Assembly: GCA_024516035.1 (NCBI GenBank)
Contig: CM044960.1
Location: 13,042,818-13,106,817 of the forward strand
Length of the DNA stretch: 64,000 nt
Reading direction: 5' to 3'
Source of the DNA: Bactericera cockerelli
Lineage: Eukaryota > Arthropoda > Insecta > Hemiptera > Triozidae
In this document: piece after piece, positions 62,601-64,000 of the stretch
Layout of the letters: every line of letters begins with the position of its first letter
How positions within the stretch are numbered: position 1 is the first letter of the stretch
The notes under the pieces: generated by a model
Told to the model about the DNA's origin: nothing
Database searches by the model: none
The model's input: the letters and a program-made list of their open reading frames with translations, nothing else
Position numbers and translations under genes: made by a program

Positions 62601-62980
62601 TAAATATGAGATTTTGTGTATGACCCTTATTTCATCATTTTAACCACTCACCATTCTGTTTCACTAGCATTCGCGACGTCCTGTCGATATACTGGCACAG
62701 CTTCTTGTCCACCTTCAAGCTCTGAGTCTTACTGGGCACATCAGCCGCCTCGAGTTTCCCATTCGTTTCTTTTCTCTCCAGTAGAGTGCGCGAGTGTTTC
62801 CCGTCTCCTCCGCTGGAGAGCGCGCTAGTCGTTCTCTGAGGTAGAGGCGGGGGAGGGATGGGGCTGAGCAGGTAGTACAGACCGTGCCGGCAGAGGAGGC
62901 GGTCGTTGAGGTGGAACCTTTGCCGAACAACTCGTACTCGGAGTCCACGCCTAGATGAGATGTTTCATTTAGATGACTCT
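42848..62980 (-). CDS. Large Ser/Pro-rich scaffold-like protein, 3' part; possibly Guk-holder/NHS family
   Basis: Seven exons with matching phase give about 1,170 codons; the 5' end is outside the window. No enzymatic domain is seen. Landmarks in order: a Pro-rich segment (PIPPPPLPQ), a short helix-like QLTKENINKLKQLAEED, an acidic Ser-rich exon, DYVTIRDTS, KVVYSSDSLRRRRK, long Ser/Pro-rich disorder, a conserved-looking SRLEFKYLLNKVGW, and the C-terminus -ETAL, a class I PDZ-binding motif. The Drosophila Guk-holder protein, a Nance-Horan-family synaptic scaffold, is reported to bind the Dlg GUK domain and a Scribble PDZ domain by its C-terminus, and this layout would fit. The assignment is an inference; I do not have a firm sequence match. 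The gene lies upstream of BCAS3 on the same strand. Confidence 0.8.
44805..44912 (+). mobile_element. LINE 3' end (CR1/L2-like tail), copy 1
   Basis: TTCATTTTTATTGTATAATT, TTTTTTCACTGTTAAAA and TGTCCAATAAAGTGTTGAAT followed by an AAT repeat. The copy at 61,245-61,369 has the same order. A short A/T-rich 3' region with AATAAA and an AAT microsatellite end suggests a CR1/L2-type element; no coding part remains. Confidence 0.6.
46021..46319. mobile_element. TTAA-flanked MITE with internal hairpins
   Basis: Termini CACTTTCAGCGCCA and GGCGGTGAAAGTG are inverted and flanked by TTAA (46,017-46,020 and 46,320-46,323), as for piggyBac-type elements. The 299-bp interior carries several GGTGATACTT / AAGTATCACC inverted pairs, so a folded strand would form multiple hairpins. 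Confidence 0.85.
46600..46700 (-). mobile_element. tRNA-like SINE head (unassigned)
   Basis: On the minus strand a B box GGTTCGATCCC follows a degraded tRNA-like head with GTTAGTGGCGTGGTCATGAA. The rest is not shared with the other SINE families here. Confidence 0.45.
47998..48140 (-). mobile_element. SINE-B copy
   Basis: Minus-strand order: GATTAGGCGGCGGACTTGTA, AAGTCCCGGTTTCAG, then GATTTAGTCGAGCGAATTTG and TTGTGATATCACGAAAGTGA. Confidence 0.8.
48300..48590 (+). mobile_element. SINE-A, full-length reference copy
   Basis: Head CTGTGGCAGAGTGAGTTAGC with B box GGGTTCGATTCCC, then GATTTTTTCTGCTCTGTACT, CGGGGTCCACTCATACCTCG, CAGCGACCAGTGGTAGAATC, AAAGTCCTATGATTCTGCGC and ACATAATAACACAAAG. All other SINE-A pieces in the window can be aligned to this one. 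Confidence 0.92.
48735..48815 (+). mobile_element. SINE-D head, degraded
   Basis: CCGACCACCGTGATCGAGAA, GAGGGTTTGTGAGTTCGAGT and TCCTGCCTCGACGAATTTT resemble the head at 16,722 with several changes in both boxes. Confidence 0.5.
50563..50640. repeat. Dispersed coding-like fragment, copy 1
   Basis: About 78 bp that match 60,975-61,058 closely, including TCTTCATACCCCAACAACGA then CTCTCCACTCCTC. On the minus strand it reads like GVESRCWGMKMELIIVKESS. It may be a retroelement piece or a copied gene fragment; source not recognised. Confidence 0.6.
52690..52802 (-). mobile_element. 5S rRNA-derived SINE, head only
   Basis: Minus strand: TCAGTGTCGATGGAACGTTG, AATACACCAGTTCTAATTCG, ATCACTGAAGTTAAGCAACG. 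This is the 5S head with its A box; the downstream body is poorly preserved. Confidence 0.7.
54138..54379 (+). mobile_element. Short Helitron
   Basis: Begins TCTTAATATATAAATGTCAA and ends with a palindrome (GCGGGCGACAGCCCGC) followed by CTAG, inserted between A and T. The 242-bp interior has GACTGACTGACC repeats and AGGAAGCTGAAATTTGGTAG, words common to insect Helitrons. Confidence 0.85.
55365..55428 (-). mobile_element. SINE-B, 3' part
   Basis: AGTTGTGATATCACGAAAGT and GATTAACACAAATATGATAA on the minus strand match the SINE-B tail; the tRNA-like head is absent. A small head fragment of the same family lies near 61,140-61,178. Confidence 0.65.
55761..56260. mobile_element. 500-bp hAT MITE, relative of 3,662-5,803
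   Basis: Termini CAGTGGCAGCTCCTG and GGAGCCGCCACTG match the inner hAT element, flanked by 8-bp duplications CTTTATAC at 55,753-55,760 and 56,261-56,268. The interior is AT-rich and non-coding. Confidence 0.92.
57972..58821 (-). CDS. Scaffold gene exon f, Ser/Pro-rich
   Basis: Starts VVYSSDSLRRRRKIHTTNTF, followed by about 230 residues of Ser/Pro/Asn-rich presumably disordered sequence. A basic KKMVVKRSDSYRL and LLESIRQATRSNNK close the exon. Acceptor TTCCAG, donor AAAG|GTAAAC, phase 1 out, matching exon g 13.3 kb away. Confidence 0.92.
59343..59565 (+). mobile_element. SINE-C, full-length reference copy
   Basis: Head GTCCCGGTAGCTCAGTGGTA with B box GGGTTCGAAACCC, then ATGTCTTGGGCTTACTGCTG, TAATCGGGCAGTATAAATAA and an ATT-repeat tail. 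The anticodon-arm region is too long for a real tRNA, and the same body is found in two other copies. Confidence 0.9.
59600..59772 (-). CDS. Scaffold gene exon e
   Basis: Reads DYVTIRDTSIISDIETDPAP, then FNQQEYVSLNELNGNSLERR and KVTLDAAGK. Acceptor TTTTCCAG, donor AAG|GTATGA, ends in phase 0. Confidence 0.9.
60244..60378 (-). CDS. Scaffold gene exon d
   Basis: Reads LDRVERIRSKTTINSSRIPS, then MCVITPPQSDDETSLKLCGA and LDDS. Acceptor CCCCCAG, donor CAG|GTAAC. A 65-bp near-identical copy of part of this exon lies in the upstream intron at 60,592-60,656. Confidence 0.9.
60592..60656. repeat. Intronic copy of scaffold exon d fragment
   Basis: 65 bp matching exon d at 60,269-60,333 with two differences by eye. 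It lies about 215 bp upstream (minus strand) of the exon, without an acceptor or donor of its own. Confidence 0.93.
60975..61058. repeat. Dispersed coding-like fragment, copy 2
   Basis: Partner of 50,563-50,640. Minus-strand reading includes ESRCWGMKMGLIIGKESDDS. It has no start codon context or splice support here, so it was not called as an exon. Confidence 0.6.
61245..61369 (+). mobile_element. LINE 3' end (CR1/L2-like tail), copy 2
   Basis: TTTTTCATTTTTATTGTATA, TTTTTTCACTGTTAAAATTA, TCTAATAAAGAATTGTATAA and an AAT-repeat end, as at 44,805. Its tail stops about 8 bp from the donor of scaffold exon c on the other strand. Confidence 0.6.
61377..61555 (-). CDS. Scaffold gene exon c
   Basis: Reads SLITVDVHQSSGVGCTGSPE, then GHNTCSSPVDSVTETPSSMC and DFEMSECSDLE: acidic and Ser-rich. 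Acceptor CACAG, donor AAG|GTAAGT. A retroelement 3' tail ends only about 8 bp past this donor. Confidence 0.88.
62151..62241 (-). CDS. Scaffold gene exon b
   Basis: Reads DKQLQLTKENINKLKQLAEE, then DSKYQQGGN: a short amphipathic segment. Acceptor TTCCTACAG, donor CAG|GTATGT. Phases 1 in and 2 out agree with both neighbours. Confidence 0.88.
62652..62980 (-). CDS. Scaffold gene exon a (first in window), frame break
   Basis: Acceptor CTTCCACAG at 62,981; the first frame reads SHLNETSHLGVDSEYELFGK and on to about TVCTTCSAPS. From there the coding frame switches to PIPPPPLPQRTTS...LERKETNGKLEAADVPSKTQ and KKLCQYIDRTSRMLVKQN. One base appears to be missing in the C-rich run near 62,850. An alternative acceptor at 62,951 would put the whole exon in the second frame but gives an odd Arg-rich start. 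Donor AATG|GTGAGT, phase 1. Confidence 0.75.
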
Positions 62981-64000
62981 CTGTGGAAGAGCAAAGGGAA
63001 TGAAAGGGTTAATATGTGAAATTTTAATGAAAGGGTTAAAAAGTTAGAATCTTTTAAGGAAAAGATTATGTAAAAGGGTTAATAGTACTTCAGAGTCCAC
63101 AACTAACTTCTTCGAGGAGTTGACATGACGAAACTTGTGGTATAAAAGGATAAGAGGAACCTCCATGAGTGCTTTGTTTGGACTACACTTCAGATTAGAT
63201 TACGCTTTATTAATATTTATCAAAGAAAAATCTAGGAGCAGGAAAAGCTTTTTATTATAGCTTTATAATCATTGAGATTGAGAATAACTTTCCACAAAAA
63301 ACAATGAGAGAAGAGGAAAGACCAAGAGCTTAATTTAACATTATCATATATTATATTCTAAATGAGTAGAAGAAAATAATGATAAGTCAAGAGAAACAAG
63401 CAAAAAATGAAATAATGGAGGAAATCCATCGCTGAAACTGCAGGTCCATCAAAGTGAATAGCAAGGTGAAATAAATTCCCGCATAAGATTGAAATGGAGT
63501 ACCTATTTAAAACACGGGAAAGGAGAAGTAAAATTACCTACTAAAAACAAGGTAATGGAAAAAGTCGTGAAATGTTTCCGTAGAGACAAAGAGAAAAAAA
63601 GAAAGTTTAACTAAAAAAAACATTTTTGAACAACTCCTCAGCTTTGAGATAGTATCTAAAACAATTATTAAAAGTTATGAAAGTCGTAAAGGAACAAGGG
63701 AAGCCTGTACAAAATGTTACAAGTGTTTTCTTTGGAAAAATGAAGAGGAAAGACAACACCACAGAGTAGCTCAGAGATTTTTATCTCTTCCTTCTTCGGA
63801 GATAAAAAGTTACAGAATATTTCAACACTCCCAACCCCAACACACCTTCAATGAGAAAAAGATGATGAAAACAATGGATATTATGATGATGTTGCTGATC
63901 ATCATTTAACAATAACAAATATCTTGGAAATAAAAAGTTAAGTGAGTTTTAAGAACTAGCTCCCAGATATTTTTTGAAACCACAAAAGAAAATAGGTACT
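62981..64000. other. Probable further intron of scaffold gene
   Basis: Purine-rich, AT-rich DNA without a supported exon. Short direct repeats (GAAAGGGTTAA) occur at 63,000-63,080. The gene's upstream exons must lie further right, outside the window. Confidence 0.45.

Overview
The window looks like nuclear DNA from an insect. Small GC-rich exons sit in AT-rich introns full of tRNA-derived and 5S-derived SINEs, hAT, piggyBac-type and Harbinger-type DNA elements and Helitrons. The TE mix and large introns suggest a hemipteran (perhaps a planthopper-like species), but this is a weak guess. No bacterial, viral or organellar gene was recognised.

Two spliced genes were found, both on the minus strand. 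(1) 37,810 down to 12,056: a BCAS3/Rudhira-type beta-propeller protein. I could join 14 exons with matching splice phases, about 1,150 codons. The last exon adds a charged, acidic tail and is assigned by phase only. (2) 62,980 down to 42,848: the 3' seven exons of a large Ser/Pro-rich scaffold-like protein ending in a class I PDZ ligand (-ETAL). It may belong to the Guk-holder/Nance-Horan family. Its 5' part lies beyond 64,000. The two genes lie head to tail, with about 5 kb between the stop of the upstream gene and the first coding exon of BCAS3.

Layout: 1-12,055 is intergenic and repeat-dominated (GA satellites, SINEs, a hAT element interrupted by a second hAT element with both target duplications intact, a 145-bp tandem repeat and a Harbinger-like MITE). 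12,056-37,810 is BCAS3. 37,811-42,847 is the intergenic spacer with SINEs. 42,848-62,980 is the scaffold gene with a 13.3-kb repeat-rich intron. 62,981-64,000 is probably more intron.

The most unusual content lies inside the BCAS3 introns. The intron after exon 9 carries about 15 degenerate ~80-bp tandem units, each a copy of the 3' end of exon 9 plus its splice donor. Some units still read in frame. A second, weaker set of exon-13-like copies lies at 20.7-23.3 kb. Both sets share the motif GAAGGGGTTTT, which recurs elsewhere in the window. The scaffold gene also has a 65-bp intronic copy of one of its own exons. Apparent single-base frame breaks in three exons look more like residual assembly indels than gene decay.
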